Source: a virus
Reading direction: 5' to 3' (one strand)
Virus record (IMG/VR): IMGVR_UViG_3300003323_000328
Location: 1 to 64,000 of that record
Length of the DNA: 64,000 bases
The position numbers and the translations under genes were made by a program. The notes beneath the pieces were generated by a model. The model was not told where the DNA came from. It worked only from the letters and a program-made list of their open reading frames with translations, and made no database searches. This document shows, piece by piece, positions 24,241-30,401 of this stretch. The number at the start of each line of letters is the position of its first letter. Position 1 is the stretch's first letter.

Positions 24241-24444
24241 TTATTGATTAATAGCTGTAATTGTTTTATCAGTTCTTATAAAAATGAATTTACCAACTTG
24301 TTTAAAATAACCTAAACTTTATAAATAATTAAGTCTAGGACGTTTTCTATCTTCTCTGTAGGCTAAAGATGTATATATAATTGTACCAACAGAAATCTTT
24401 AATAGTTGTCTACATATTCTATCTTTAATATCATATTTAGACAT
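24241..24444 (-). pseudogene. Small gene interrupted by an in-frame TAA (67 codons)
   Basis: From the ATG at 24444 the frame gives 41 residues (start MSKYDIKDRICRQLLKISVG), meets TAA at 24319-24321, and then continues in the same frame for 25 more codons (SLGYFKQVGKFIFIRTDKTI) to a second TAA at 24241-24243, just before the next gene. The second part has normal coding character and fills the gap exactly, so a single nonsense change in a 67-codon gene is the simplest reading. Alternatives are a genuine 41-aa gene, read-through, or a sequencing error. Other genes here use TAA as stop, so recoding is unlikely. Confidence 0.5.
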
Positions 24445-24456
24445 AATGTTAGCTAA

Positions 24457-24813
24457 TTAAAGATTTTCATTTACCCAGGTATCAGCTAAGTCTATTATTT
24501 GATACATAGTTTTATCTGTTTGTACAATTTGTTCAAAACTAAGATCAAATAAAAACTGTCTAAGAAACTTAGAAACTTCTTCTTTTGTATATCCTTGTTT
24601 TACTTCTGAAGAAATAAATTCTTTGGTCATATCTACTATCTCTTCTTCTATATAAACATTATATTTTTGATCATATTTATAAACAATATTATTTATTTTA
24701 ATAGTATTATGTACATCTACAAAACTTAAATCATTTTTATCAATACCTGTAGGTATGGGTATAACACCTATTTCTTTGTCTTCTTTATTCCAAACTTTAA
24801 TAGTTGTTTTCAT
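24457..24813 (-). CDS. Hypothetical protein, 118 aa
   Basis: A beta-rich first half (MKTTIKVWNKEDKEIGVIPI, INNIVYKYDQKYNVYIEEE) and an acidic helical second half (GYTKEEVSKFLRQFLFDLSF). Soluble. It follows the structured 24814-25035 gap and could start a new transcript. No family is recognised. Confidence 0.55.
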   Translation of the reverse strand: MKTTIKVWNKEDKEIGVIPIPTGIDKNDLSFVDVHNTIKINNIVYKYDQKYNVYIEEEIVDMTKEFISSEVKQGYTKEEVSKFLRQFLFDLSFEQIVQTDKTMYQIIDLADTWVNENL

Positions 24814-24856
24814 AATGTTAAATAGCTAGGGGTTTGTTTTCATCTCTATGGTTTTT

Positions 24857-24923
24857 ACACAGTAGAAACTGGACTTTTATTTATACATGATATAAATACA
24901 TTACCAGTTTACTACTACTGTGT
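24857..24923 (-). ncRNA. Long structured hairpin in the 24814-25035 gap
   Basis: ACACAGTAG-AAACTGG (24857-24872) pairs with CCAGTTT (24904-24910) and CTACTGTGT (24915-24923), with a 4-nt bulge. Inside, ATTTATA pairs with TATAAAT around a 5-nt loop. That gives 23 base pairs in a 67-nt element with no T-tract, so it is not a simple terminator. The rest of the 222-nt gap holds two small hairpins, GTGTTT/AAACAC near 24980 and GCCAT/ATGGC near 25005, and no convincing gene. A 5'-leader or stability element for the 118-aa gene is plausible. Confidence 0.45.
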
Positions 24924-24926
24924 CAT

Positions 24927-24934
24927 CAAATCTA
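24927..24934 (-). promoter_or_regulatory. Candidate Bacteroidota -7 element
   Basis: On the minus strand this reads TAGATTTG, fitting TAnnTTTG. It lies just upstream of the long hairpin, so a transcript would begin near the hairpin base and carry it as its 5' end. No TTTG is seen at the usual -33 distance, so the call is weak. Confidence 0.3.
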
Positions 24935-25035
24935 CTTTATTTACTTTATAGTATAAATCCACCTAATGATGGTACTGTGTTTCTTAAACACCTAAATAAA
25001 GTTGCCATCTTTGAAATGGCTAGAGATGAAGGTTT

Positions 25036-25260
25036 TTATTTAGTCCAGTCTAATTCAAACAGTGCAGTATAAATTGCTTTAGCTATTATACCAAATGTAA
25101 CAGGTAGCCAAAATGTAAATAGCACTATTAATAAGACTATTTTTATCCAAAATGGTGTATCATAATCTTTCATATCTTTTGCCATATTAAACTTATAGTA
25201 GCAAAAAGAAAATCCCACAAAATATAGGATTGTTAATAAGTTAAGTTCAAGTAAAGTCAT
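25036..25260 (-). CDS. Two-pass membrane protein, 74 aa
   Basis: Two hydrophobic segments (LLTILYFVGFSFCYY at about 8-22 and IKIVLLIVLFTFWLPVTFGI at about 39-58) with a charged loop (NMAKDMKDYDTP). The short C-terminus ends FELDWTK. It is similar in layout to the 64-aa and 74-aa membrane proteins at 22935 and 27409. Function unknown. Confidence 0.6.
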   Translation of the reverse strand: MTLLELNLLTILYFVGFSFCYYKFNMAKDMKDYDTPFWIKIVLLIVLFTFWLPVTFGIIAKAIYTALFELDWTK

Positions 25261-25272
25261 AAGTTTATTTAA

Positions 25273-25461
25273 TTACATATCTTGTTTATTTAGCCATTGA
25301 CAATACTTTATAAAAGTATTATAAGGATCATAATCAGTATCATGCTCACAGTTGTATTCTTCAACTGCATCTTCAAGTTGAGCTTGCCATGCACCATCAG
25401 GTAAATCAGCATTATCATAATCTTGCATGTATAAAAATACTCCTTCCATATCTATACTCAT
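25273..25461 (-). CDS. Small acidic protein, 62 aa
   Basis: Strongly acidic (MSIDMEGVFLYMQDYDNADL, then AVEEYNCEHDTDYDPYNTF). It may start at the second Met (residue 5). Small acidic early phage proteins often mimic DNA or bind basic host proteins; nothing here proves that. It is tightly spaced in the operon. Confidence 0.55.
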   Translation of the reverse strand: MSIDMEGVFLYMQDYDNADLPDGAWQAQLEDAVEEYNCEHDTDYDPYNTFIKYCQWLNKQDM

Positions 25462-25467
25462 AATTTT

Positions 25468-25680
25468 TTAATTTATTATACTATAATTACCTGAATGTCT
25501 ATTAGGAAAAGCATCTTCATCACGTTCACCTTCTAAAATCTCTCTTCTAAGAACTTTATAAATATTAGGAAAAACTTGACTAAGTTCAACCATATCTACA
25601 ATAGTTTTAGAAACCATAGTTCTTAACTCTTTAGTAGGAGCAGAAGGTTTAGATTTACATACCCATAAAAACATTTTCAT
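25468..25680 (-). CDS. Hypothetical protein, 70 aa
   Basis: MKMFLWVCKSKPSAPTKELR, then a helix (VSKTIVDMVELSQVFPNIYK) and a charged end (LEGERDEDAFPNRHSGN). Soluble with a hydrophobic start. No family is recognised. Confidence 0.55.
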   Translation of the reverse strand: MKMFLWVCKSKPSAPTKELRTMVSKTIVDMVELSQVFPNIYKVLRREILEGERDEDAFPNRHSGNYSIIN

Positions 25681-25684
25681 AGGG

Positions 25685-25864
25685 TTAATATTTATAATGT
25701 TTTATCCACTGATGAAGAATTTTACCTGTTTTATACTGATGAGTAGTTGTAGTATACTCAATTTTAAGAACAGTAATAAGATAAGGATTTATAAAGAGTC
25801 TAGTATTATATCCTAATTCTATTACATACTTAGTACTATGTCTAAATTGGATAATGATCCTCAT
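25685..25864 (-). CDS. Hypothetical small basic protein, 59 aa
   Basis: MRIIIQFRHSTKYVIELGYN opens a strand-rich basic peptide (LITVLKIEYTTTTHQYKTG) ending HQWIKHYKY. It fills the gap between the 70-aa and 214-aa genes with 4-bp and 3-bp spacers. It resembles the 54-aa protein at 21552 in general layout only. Confidence 0.55.
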   Translation of the reverse strand: MRIIIQFRHSTKYVIELGYNTRLFINPYLITVLKIEYTTTTHQYKTGKILHQWIKHYKY

Positions 25865-25867
25865 AAA

Positions 25868-26512
25868 TTATATATTAAGTTCTTTAATCATATTCATGGT
25901 TTCAGGAAGAAGACTATTTAGTAATTCAATAGTTCTTTCCAATTTTTCAAGTTTAAGTAATTTTTCTTGAACTGCCTTAATAGCTTCATAAGAACCATGA
26001 ACAAATAAATTAGTGTCACCAGTTCCTACACCAAGAGTTGCTTCAACTCCAGTTTTTGATATAGGATGAATAAAAGCAAAATTAAAAGAATTAGTTTTTA
26101 TCACAAAATAAACATCATATCCTTGACATTCTTGTTCACATTGTATAAAAACTTCATCTCCTTCTTTAATTTTTTCATCTACTATTTCTCTAACAGTAGT
26201 AGGAGAAAGTTGATCATGAAAAACTAATATTTTCTTACAACTATTTATTTGTTCAGTTGTATAGCATGCTCTATAATCCATTCCAAAAGTATCAGGATGT
26301 CCTTCAGGAGTAATACATCTTTCTCCTTCTAATGGAGCTTCTATTTCAGAAATTATTATAGGAAATTTTCCATAAAACCTTGTAAAGATAGTCATTTCAA
26401 ATAAATGATTATTAGCTGAAGGTATACCTAAAAATACTAATTTACCTCTCACCACTGGAACTACAGTATCATTTATATAATGATGTTCTATGTTTTTAAC
26501 TTTTACACTCAT
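25868..26512 (-). CDS. Hypothetical protein, 214 aa
   Basis: A beta-rich protein with several Cys (GERCITPEGH; YRACYTTEQINSCKK; FIQCEQECQGYDVYF) and a C-terminal leucine-rich coiled coil (KLLKLEKLERTIELLNSLLP). GIPSANNHLFEM and GVGTGDTNLFVHG look like ligand loops. It is the first gene after the structured terminator RNA at 26541-26644. The family is not recognised. Confidence 0.55.
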   Translation of the reverse strand: MSVKVKNIEHHYINDTVVPVVRGKLVFLGIPSANNHLFEMTIFTRFYGKFPIIISEIEAPLEGERCITPEGHPDTFGMDYRACYTTEQINSCKKILVFHDQLSPTTVREIVDEKIKEGDEVFIQCEQECQGYDVYFVIKTNSFNFAFIHPISKTGVEATLGVGTGDTNLFVHGSYEAIKAVQEKLLKLEKLERTIELLNSLLPETMNMIKELNI

Positions 26513-26540
26513 AAATTTTATGATTAATAGTTAAAAAAAA

Positions 26541-26644
26541 ATAACTCTCTCAAGGTTGCACCTTGAAGTCGTGACTATAAACCTTTAATATGTCGAATAC
26601 ATGGTTTATAAAATATCATCGCCTGCAAATTGGAAGAGAGTTAT
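26541..26644 (-). ncRNA. Structured multi-hairpin RNA ending in a U-tract
   Basis: On the minus strand AATAACTCTCT pairs with AGAGAGTTATT and is followed by a run of Ts, closing an element of about 105 nt. Inside lie TATAAACC/GGTTTATA, which itself holds ATGT/ACAT around ATTCG, and TCAAGGT/ACCTTGA with a 3-nt loop. The result is a junction with at least two arms closed by a terminator-type stem. It may be a riboswitch-like attenuator, a small RNA or an elaborate terminator between the 174-aa and 214-aa genes. Confidence 0.5.
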
Positions 26645-26653
26645 TAGTTTTTA

Positions 26654-27178
26654 TTATTTAGTAACAGACTTTAGTTTGTAATAGAAATCTCCATACTGTC
26701 CAAGTTTATCATATACTGCTTTATCTTCACAATATTTGATAATATTATCAATAATAGATTTATCTATTACGACCTTAGATTTAGATGGAATAATTCTAGC
26801 ATACCATTCCCACGGCTTAGTGCTTCTAGTAGCACTAATCTGAAATATAACTTCTTTATTAGTATCAACTTCATCGTTATCAATGGCAGCTTGCCACTGT
26901 GAAAATTTAAGGGGAATTTGATCTGTTAAACGTTTAGTACTTCCACTCAGTGTATTTACTACTTCTGTTTTAAACTCAACGACAAGTGTTTGAATTGAGG
27001 CTTTATGTAGTTTACTTAATCGGAATGATTGTGTGTTTTTTGATTTAAGTACAAAATGGTCTTCATCTACATCTATTATAGTGTAGATATAACCCTTCAT
27101 ACAATTTTCCCATAAGACTTGTATTCCTTTAGTTATTTCTTTAACTGGAATTGCTTTAATTTTGCCTTGCTTTTTCAT
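26654..27178 (-). CDS. Hypothetical protein, 174 aa
   Basis: Starts MKKQGKIKAIPVKEITKGIQ. A first small barrel-like domain (WENCMKGYIYTIIDVDEDHF, VLKSKNTQSFRLSKL) is followed by a mixed domain (RSTKPWEWYARIIPSKSKVV) and a helical end. The opening part has the look of an SH3-like or KOW-like fold. Soluble and basic. Followed by the structured RNA at 26541-26644. Function unknown. Confidence 0.55.
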   Translation of the reverse strand: MKKQGKIKAIPVKEITKGIQVLWENCMKGYIYTIIDVDEDHFVLKSKNTQSFRLSKLHKASIQTLVVEFKTEVVNTLSGSTKRLTDQIPLKFSQWQAAIDNDEVDTNKEVIFQISATRSTKPWEWYARIIPSKSKVVIDKSIIDNIIKYCEDKAVYDKLGQYGDFYYKLKSVTK

Positions 27179-27408
27179 ATTTGCTTTGCTTTATAGTGTT
27201 AAAAGTTTAGAATTAAAAAACTCCTCTGTCCAATTTTCCAGTGGAATAATAGGTAACCCATTTAAGAGTTTAACAAATTACCTCTACAACAAACATTAAC
27301 TGCTGGAACAGCCATATATTTAGATGTACCAAAAGAAGTTCTTGAGTTCCAATCTGTGTCATTTCACAGCCTAATATACTGTTTGTCTTCAAGCAGAAGA
27401 GTTATATT
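27179..27408 (-). other. Intergenic region with a second structured terminator (27219-27270)
   Basis: On the minus strand AACTCTT (27270-27264) pairs with AGGAGTT (27225-27219), which is followed by six Ts. The segment between holds small hairpins (GGTTACC; TCCA/TGGA). Upstream of the stem lies a frame without a good start (27262-27363) whose end reads MAVPAVNVCCRGNLLNS; it may be a microprotein or a gene remnant. No clear gene could be placed here. Confidence 0.4.
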
Positions 27409-27633
27409 TTATATATCATTTATACGACTTGTATCTTCTCTAATACTAGCTAATATAAATCCAACACAAAGCCATGATAATGAAGTCATAGCTAAAGCTG
27501 TTAGTATACCAAGCACGATTGAGGTAAAAGTAAGTTCTTTTAATTTACTTTTTCTTCTCATTATATTTATTATTATAACTATGCTAAATCCAAGCATAAT
27601 TACACAACCAGTTATATAAAGTTCTAAGAACAT
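27409..27633 (-). CDS. Two-pass membrane protein, 74 aa
   Basis: MFLELYITGCVIMLGFSIVI begins a first hydrophobic segment; the second is SIVLGILTALAMTSLSWLCV (about 38-57). A basic loop (MRRKSKLKE) lies between, so the loop is probably cytoplasmic. It is followed by a spacer and a terminator. Function unknown; possible envelope or superinfection role. Confidence 0.6.
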   Translation of the reverse strand: MFLELYITGCVIMLGFSIVIIINIMRRKSKLKELTFTSIVLGILTALAMTSLSWLCVGFILASIREDTSRINDI

Positions 27634-27658
27634 AATGTTTAGTTTAAGATTAAAAAGA

Positions 27659-27683
27659 AAAGAGGAATAATTTATTCCCCTTT
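27659..27683 (-). terminator. Terminator overlapping the stop of the 64-aa gene
   Basis: AAAGAGGAATA and TATTCCCCTTT pair with one mismatch around a 3-nt loop. The minus strand continues into a T-rich run. The stem includes the stop codon at 27672. Confidence 0.65.
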
Positions 27684-27866
27684 GAACATAAAAGCAGGTT
27701 TACCATTAATACTTGATGGTACTACTATACCATCAAAAGTAAGAGTGGTACTAATATAAGAAGCACTTATTCTTAGTGCAACCTGAGTCTGTTTGTTTAA
27801 AACAAATACTTCATCAGAAGTATTCATATAAACTTTTATAATACTGTCTTCAAAGAGTGTTTTCAT
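27672..27866 (-). CDS. Hypothetical protein, 64 aa
   Basis: The start is set at the ATG at 27866 (MKTLFEDSIIKVYMNTSDEV); the longer frame would cross the 27898-27933 terminator. Beta-rich throughout (FVLNKQTQVALRISASYIST). Flanked by terminators on both sides, so it is probably a single-gene transcript. No family is recognised. Confidence 0.6.
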   Translation of the reverse strand: MKTLFEDSIIKVYMNTSDEVFVLNKQTQVALRISASYISTTLTFDGIVVPSSINGKPAFMFKGE

Positions 27867-27897
27867 GTGGTTTAGTTTAAGGTTAAGAAATAAAAAG

Positions 27898-27933
27898 TTT
27901 TGTACGTTTTTAAATACCATAAAACGTACAAAA
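27898..27933. terminator. Bidirectional terminator, 13-bp perfect stem
   Basis: TTTTGTACGTTTT and AAAACGTACAAAA pair perfectly around a 10-nt loop; T/A runs flank both sides. It separates the 34-aa gene (27972) from the 64-aa gene (27672). Confidence 0.75.
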
Positions 27934-27971
27934 AAGGCTGGCTATACCAGAGCTATTGGATGGGCAATATC

Positions 27972-28076
27972 TTATGCTATTCCTAACACTGAATAAAAAG
28001 AGTGAATAGTAACAGCGAGTATAACAAAAGCACCTAATGCTGTAATGTTATAATAGAAGTTTGTAGAATATTTCAT
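27972..28076 (-). CDS. Tiny membrane protein, 34 aa
   Basis: MKYSTNFYYNITALGAFVIL with a single hydrophobic segment (about 12-33: ALGAFVILAVTIHSFYSVLG). It lies five bases after the 81-aa membrane/coiled-coil gene. Its size suits a regulatory micropeptide of the membrane. Function unknown. Confidence 0.5.
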   Translation of the reverse strand: MKYSTNFYYNITALGAFVILAVTIHSFYSVLGIA

Positions 28077-28081
28077 GATGT

Positions 28082-28327
28082 TTAGTTGTTTATGTTTTTG
28101 TTAAGAGAATCGAGTTTAGTAAGTATATCCCATTCAAATCTTTCATGGGATTTAATAGTAAGACTATCATTGATATGTCTAGTCTGTAGAGCTTTAATTC
28201 CTTCTTTTAGGATAGTTATTTCTTCTTTTTGTGTTTTTGTTTTATAAAGAAGATGTATCTCAGTGATAACTGCTAGTAATAAGCAAGCACAAAGAAATAC
28301 TGACAGTGCAAACCAAGTGTTTTTCAT
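28082..28327 (-). CDS. Membrane-anchored coiled-coil protein, 81 aa
   Basis: An N-terminal transmembrane segment (WFALSVFLCACLLLAVITEI at about 5-24) followed by a coiled coil (KTKTQKEEITILKEGIKALQ and on to the end). This topology is like Rz-type spanin components or small signal-anchored adaptors. It is far from the lysis genes (18270-19034), which weakens the spanin idea. Function unknown. Confidence 0.55.
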   Translation of the reverse strand: MKNTWFALSVFLCACLLLAVITEIHLLYKTKTQKEEITILKEGIKALQTRHINDSLTIKSHERFEWDILTKLDSLNKNINN

Positions 28328-28332
28328 AGGTA

Positions 28333-28782
28333 TTAAATATTAGGTATCATGTTTGTTACTTCAGTTGTAATCTCAGGATCAATATATCTACTATAATAAG
28401 GATGTCTTTTAATGAGTTTATTATACTCATCAGCAGCACGTATTAAAGATGGTCCTGAATAAAAAGTCCACATTTCTTGTTCTTTAGTAGTAAACTCATG
28501 CTTACTGATTGTCTGAAGAACTATCATTGGCATTAAATGATCAACGTAAACTTCATAGTATTTAGTTGTATCAGGATTGTATTTCCAGTTGTTATAATCG
28601 ATTTCTTCTGGTTTGTTTCTTTCTGTTTTAGTGGACAGAATAAAGACGCATAAGGGACCTAGAAGTAAGTAGTACAGAACTTTGAAGTTTATTACTTTGA
28701 TGTATTTGAGCTGTATTGCTATATCATAGGAGATGAGTCCTGAGATCAGCCAGTACAGTATGGAGTTTATGAGGATATTCAT
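28333..28782 (-). CDS. Membrane protein, 149 aa
   Basis: Two hydrophobic N-terminal segments (ILINSILYWLISGLISYDIA, VLYYLLLGPLCVFILS) and a soluble, aromatic C-terminal domain of about 95 residues (NKPEEIDYNNWKYNPDTTKY). The start at 28782 follows a 200-nt gap and so may begin a transcript. Base use here has more G than in the neighbours. No family is recognised. Confidence 0.55.
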   Translation of the reverse strand: MNILINSILYWLISGLISYDIAIQLKYIKVINFKVLYYLLLGPLCVFILSTKTERNKPEEIDYNNWKYNPDTTKYYEVYVDHLMPMIVLQTISKHEFTTKEQEMWTFYSGPSLIRAADEYNKLIKRHPYYSRYIDPEITTEVTNMIPNI

Positions 28783-28873
28783 GGTAGTTTTGGTTAAGTA
28801 GAATAATATATATTAGGAAAAGGAAGAGTTTTATGAAGGTTTTAATAGTGTAAGTGAGTGAGATAGAGGAACT

Positions 28874-28914
28874 GTTCTTTCTACTTCTAGTAATAAACGA
28901 AAAGTTCTTTCTAC
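28874..28914 (-). repeat. 11-bp direct repeat in the 28783-28991 gap
   Basis: GTTCTTTCTAC occurs at 28874-28884 and 28904-28914, exactly 30 bp apart, in the gap upstream of the 149-aa gene. Regular spacing of three helical turns suggests a protein-binding pair or promoter elements. Apart from this repeat the gap shows no gene and no clean sigma promoter. Confidence 0.4.
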
Positions 28915-28991
28915 CTATCACCAAACAACTACAGTTTTATACCAAAAGCTCAATAATACTTATTATTATGAACGAAAATAGTAAAAGAAAA

Positions 28992-29009
28992 GGAGACTAT
29001 ACAGTCTCC
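28992..29009 (-). terminator. Terminator after the 92-aa gene
   Basis: GGAGACT and AGTCTCC form a 7-bp stem with a 4-nt loop; the minus strand continues with TTTTCTTTTACT. The stop codon at 28997 lies inside the stem. Confidence 0.7.
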
Positions 29010-29275
29010 AATTCATATACATTTGTAAGTTCAGTACCGTTTTTATCTGCAGGTATTTGTTTACCCCATTTAAAACCATCAACTGTTTTACCTAATGGTA
29101 ATTCAGCTTTAGCTTCTTCAAGAGTAATTCCTTTAACCAAGTAAAGAGAACCATTTTTGGTTGCACGTACTTGAAAAAGAGGATTTTTACTTACAGCGTT
29201 TTTTACAATAACACAAACTTGACCTGTGCTTACAACTCTGTGTCCTGCTACTAAGATTTTTTCAGAAGTTTCCAT
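28997..29275 (-). CDS. Hypothetical protein, 92 aa, first gene of the left arm
   Basis: METSEKILVAGHRVVSTGQV; a beta-rich small domain (VCVIVKNAVSKNPLFQVRAT) with an acidic end (NVYELETV). It is the gene nearest to the divergence point on the minus strand and has its own terminator, so it is probably an early, strongly transcribed gene. No family is recognised. Confidence 0.6.
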   Translation of the reverse strand: METSEKILVAGHRVVSTGQVCVIVKNAVSKNPLFQVRATKNGSLYLVKGITLEEAKAELPLGKTVDGFKWGKQIPADKNGTELTNVYELETV

Positions 29276-29312
29276 AATAATAGATGTTTAATTGTTAATG
29301 TTCTTTTGTCAT

Positions 29313-29394
29313 GACGGGTATGTTCCGTCCAAAATTTAGGAGGGGTTGTAGGTAGTAGGACCTCCATACCGATAACCACACCCAAATTTTTGGA
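29313..29394. promoter_or_regulatory. Structured divergent intergenic element with possible pseudoknot
   Basis: GACGG/CCGTC (29313-29317 with 29325-29329) forms a hairpin whose loop (GGTATG, 29317-29322) is complementary to CATACC at 29365-29370. A longer, imperfect stem joins TCCAAAATTT (29328-29337) with AAATTTTTGGA (29384-29394) and GGTT with AACC inside. The segment separates the two arms and would lie in the leader of one or both divergent transcripts. Its exact role (leader structure, origin, regulator site) is not known. Confidence 0.45.
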
Positions 29395-29436
29395 TATTTA
29401 AGTTTAATTTGTATATTTATAAAAATTTTTAAATTT

Positions 29437-30081
29437 ATGATTTTATCTGGTGTATACTGTATTGAATGTATTGAAACTACTAAACGTTATATTGGAAGCA
29501 CTAAAAACTTTTATGAAAGATGGCGTGATCATAAAAGAAGACTTAGAAAAGGAATCCATCATTGTACTGAACTTCAGCAAGACTTTATAAAATATGGCGA
29601 AATTAAATTTACATTTATTGTTTTGCATAGAGAAGAAAATGATTTAAACTATAGAGAATTAGAACAAAAAGAAATTGATAAAACTATTAATAAGTATAAT
29701 AAGAAGGATATAGAAAATAAATATATTAAAACTCATACTGCAGAAACAAAACAACTTTTATCAGAAATTGCTAAAAGCTATATAGAAGAAAATGGAAGTT
29801 TTAAACATACTGAACAAAGTAAAAGTAGATTGTCTAAAACGCTTAAACAAAGGTATTCTGAAGGACTTCACGATGTTCCATTTAAACTTGCTCCTATAGT
29901 TGCAGTTACTAGAACTTTTTGTACTAAATATTCTTCTATTAAAGAAGCTGCTGAAGATCTTAAAATCTCTAGATCTAAAATAACTGATGTTCTTAGATAC
30001 CATAAAGCTATTAAAGATGGAACTACTATTACTAATGGACGTAGAAGTTATAGGGGGTATCAGTTTTATTACTTTGAGTAG
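29437..30081 (+). CDS. GIY-YIG homing endonuclease
   Basis: A 214-aa nuclease. The GIY-YIG domain occupies about residues 1-95: GVY at 5-7, YIG (KRYIGSTKNF) near 17-19, the conserved Arg in ERWRDHKRRL and the metal-binding Glu in NYRELEQKEID. The C-terminal part (about 150-214) holds a NUMOD-type DNA-binding helix-turn-helix (YSSIKEAAEDLKISRSKITD) and ends YRGYQFYYFE. It is free-standing rather than inside an interrupted gene, as in Seg-type phage endonucleases. It sits at the junction of the two arms, flanked by structured or G+C-rich DNA. Stop is TAG. Confidence 0.88.
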   Translation: MILSGVYCIECIETTKRYIGSTKNFYERWRDHKRRLRKGIHHCTELQQDFIKYGEIKFTFIVLHREENDLNYRELEQKEIDKTINKYNKKDIENKYIKTHTAETKQLLSEIAKSYIEENGSFKHTEQSKSRLSKTLKQRYSEGLHDVPFKLAPIVAVTRTFCTKYSSIKEAAEDLKISRSKITDVLRYHKAIKDGTTITNGRRSYRGYQFYYFE

Positions 30082-30161
30082 GGGTGCAAAGTTACAATAT
30101 TTTACTTCCCTAGAAGCCTTTTCCAAACCTCAAAAATATTTTTAACTTTCTGCTTGACAAA

Positions 30162-30193
30162 TTTGGAAATGTCATTTTTTTCATATATATTTG
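30162..30193 (+). promoter_or_regulatory. Bacteroidota-type promoter
   Basis: TTTG at 30162-30165 and TATATTTG at 30186-30193 are separated by 20 nt, matching the -33/-7 consensus of the Bacteroidota housekeeping sigma factor. The -7 box is also the left arm of a perfect 10-bp inverted repeat (ATATATTTGT ... ACAAATATAT, 30185-30217). Transcription would begin near 30200 and run into the G+C-rich island. Confidence 0.6.
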
Positions 30194-30360
30194 TGAAGGT
30201 CTCCGGAACAAATATATCCATCCAGCGGCTGTTAGCTGTCCGCAGGACGATAAGGCAAAAGGGGCTTCACATCGGGGTCCAAACCCGGCAAACGCTCCTC
30301 ACGCCTCAACATCTCCCTCATCCGTACCGCCCTTTACTACTGAGTTCACCCTGAAGGTCT
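30194..30360 (+). other. G+C-rich non-coding island between 9-bp direct repeats
   Basis: In 30241-30360 I count 68 G+C of 120 bases, far above the surrounding sequence. TGAAGGTCT occurs at both ends (30194-30202 and 30352-30360). Hairpins are possible (GCGG/CCGC near 30225-30242; CGGG/CCCG near 30273-30287). A plus-strand frame (30154-30354) and a 29-codon minus-strand frame exist, but neither resembles a phage protein. It may be a structured RNA driven by the 30162-30193 promoter or an acquired host fragment. Confidence 0.5.
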
Positions 30361-30401
30361 ATCTAATCAAATCTACAACGTTTGCATAAAACTATCCATT
30401 T

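Noticed and set aside
24920-25072. Plus-strand open frame of 50 codons (GTG start) reading NPPNDGTVFLKHLNKVAIFE
   Set aside because: It has no ATG, lies against the direction of the arm and overlaps the 74-aa membrane-protein gene. It reads somewhat like protein, so a decayed gene is possible, but the evidence is too thin.
28082-28327. Rz-like spanin
   Set aside because: A membrane segment plus coiled coil fits, but it is nearly 10 kb from the lysis genes and has no partner lipoprotein overlapping it.
28724-28924. Minus-strand frame of 66 codons in the 28783-28991 gap
   Set aside because: It would overlap the 149-aa gene by 59 bp and is low-complexity Lys/Ser/Ile; treated as chance.
30154-30354. 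Plus-strand frame of 66 codons inside the G+C-rich island
   Set aside because: It starts within the promoter, has Arg/Leu/Pro/His-rich chance-like composition and no ribosome-binding context. A host-derived fragment or RNA is more likely than a phage protein.
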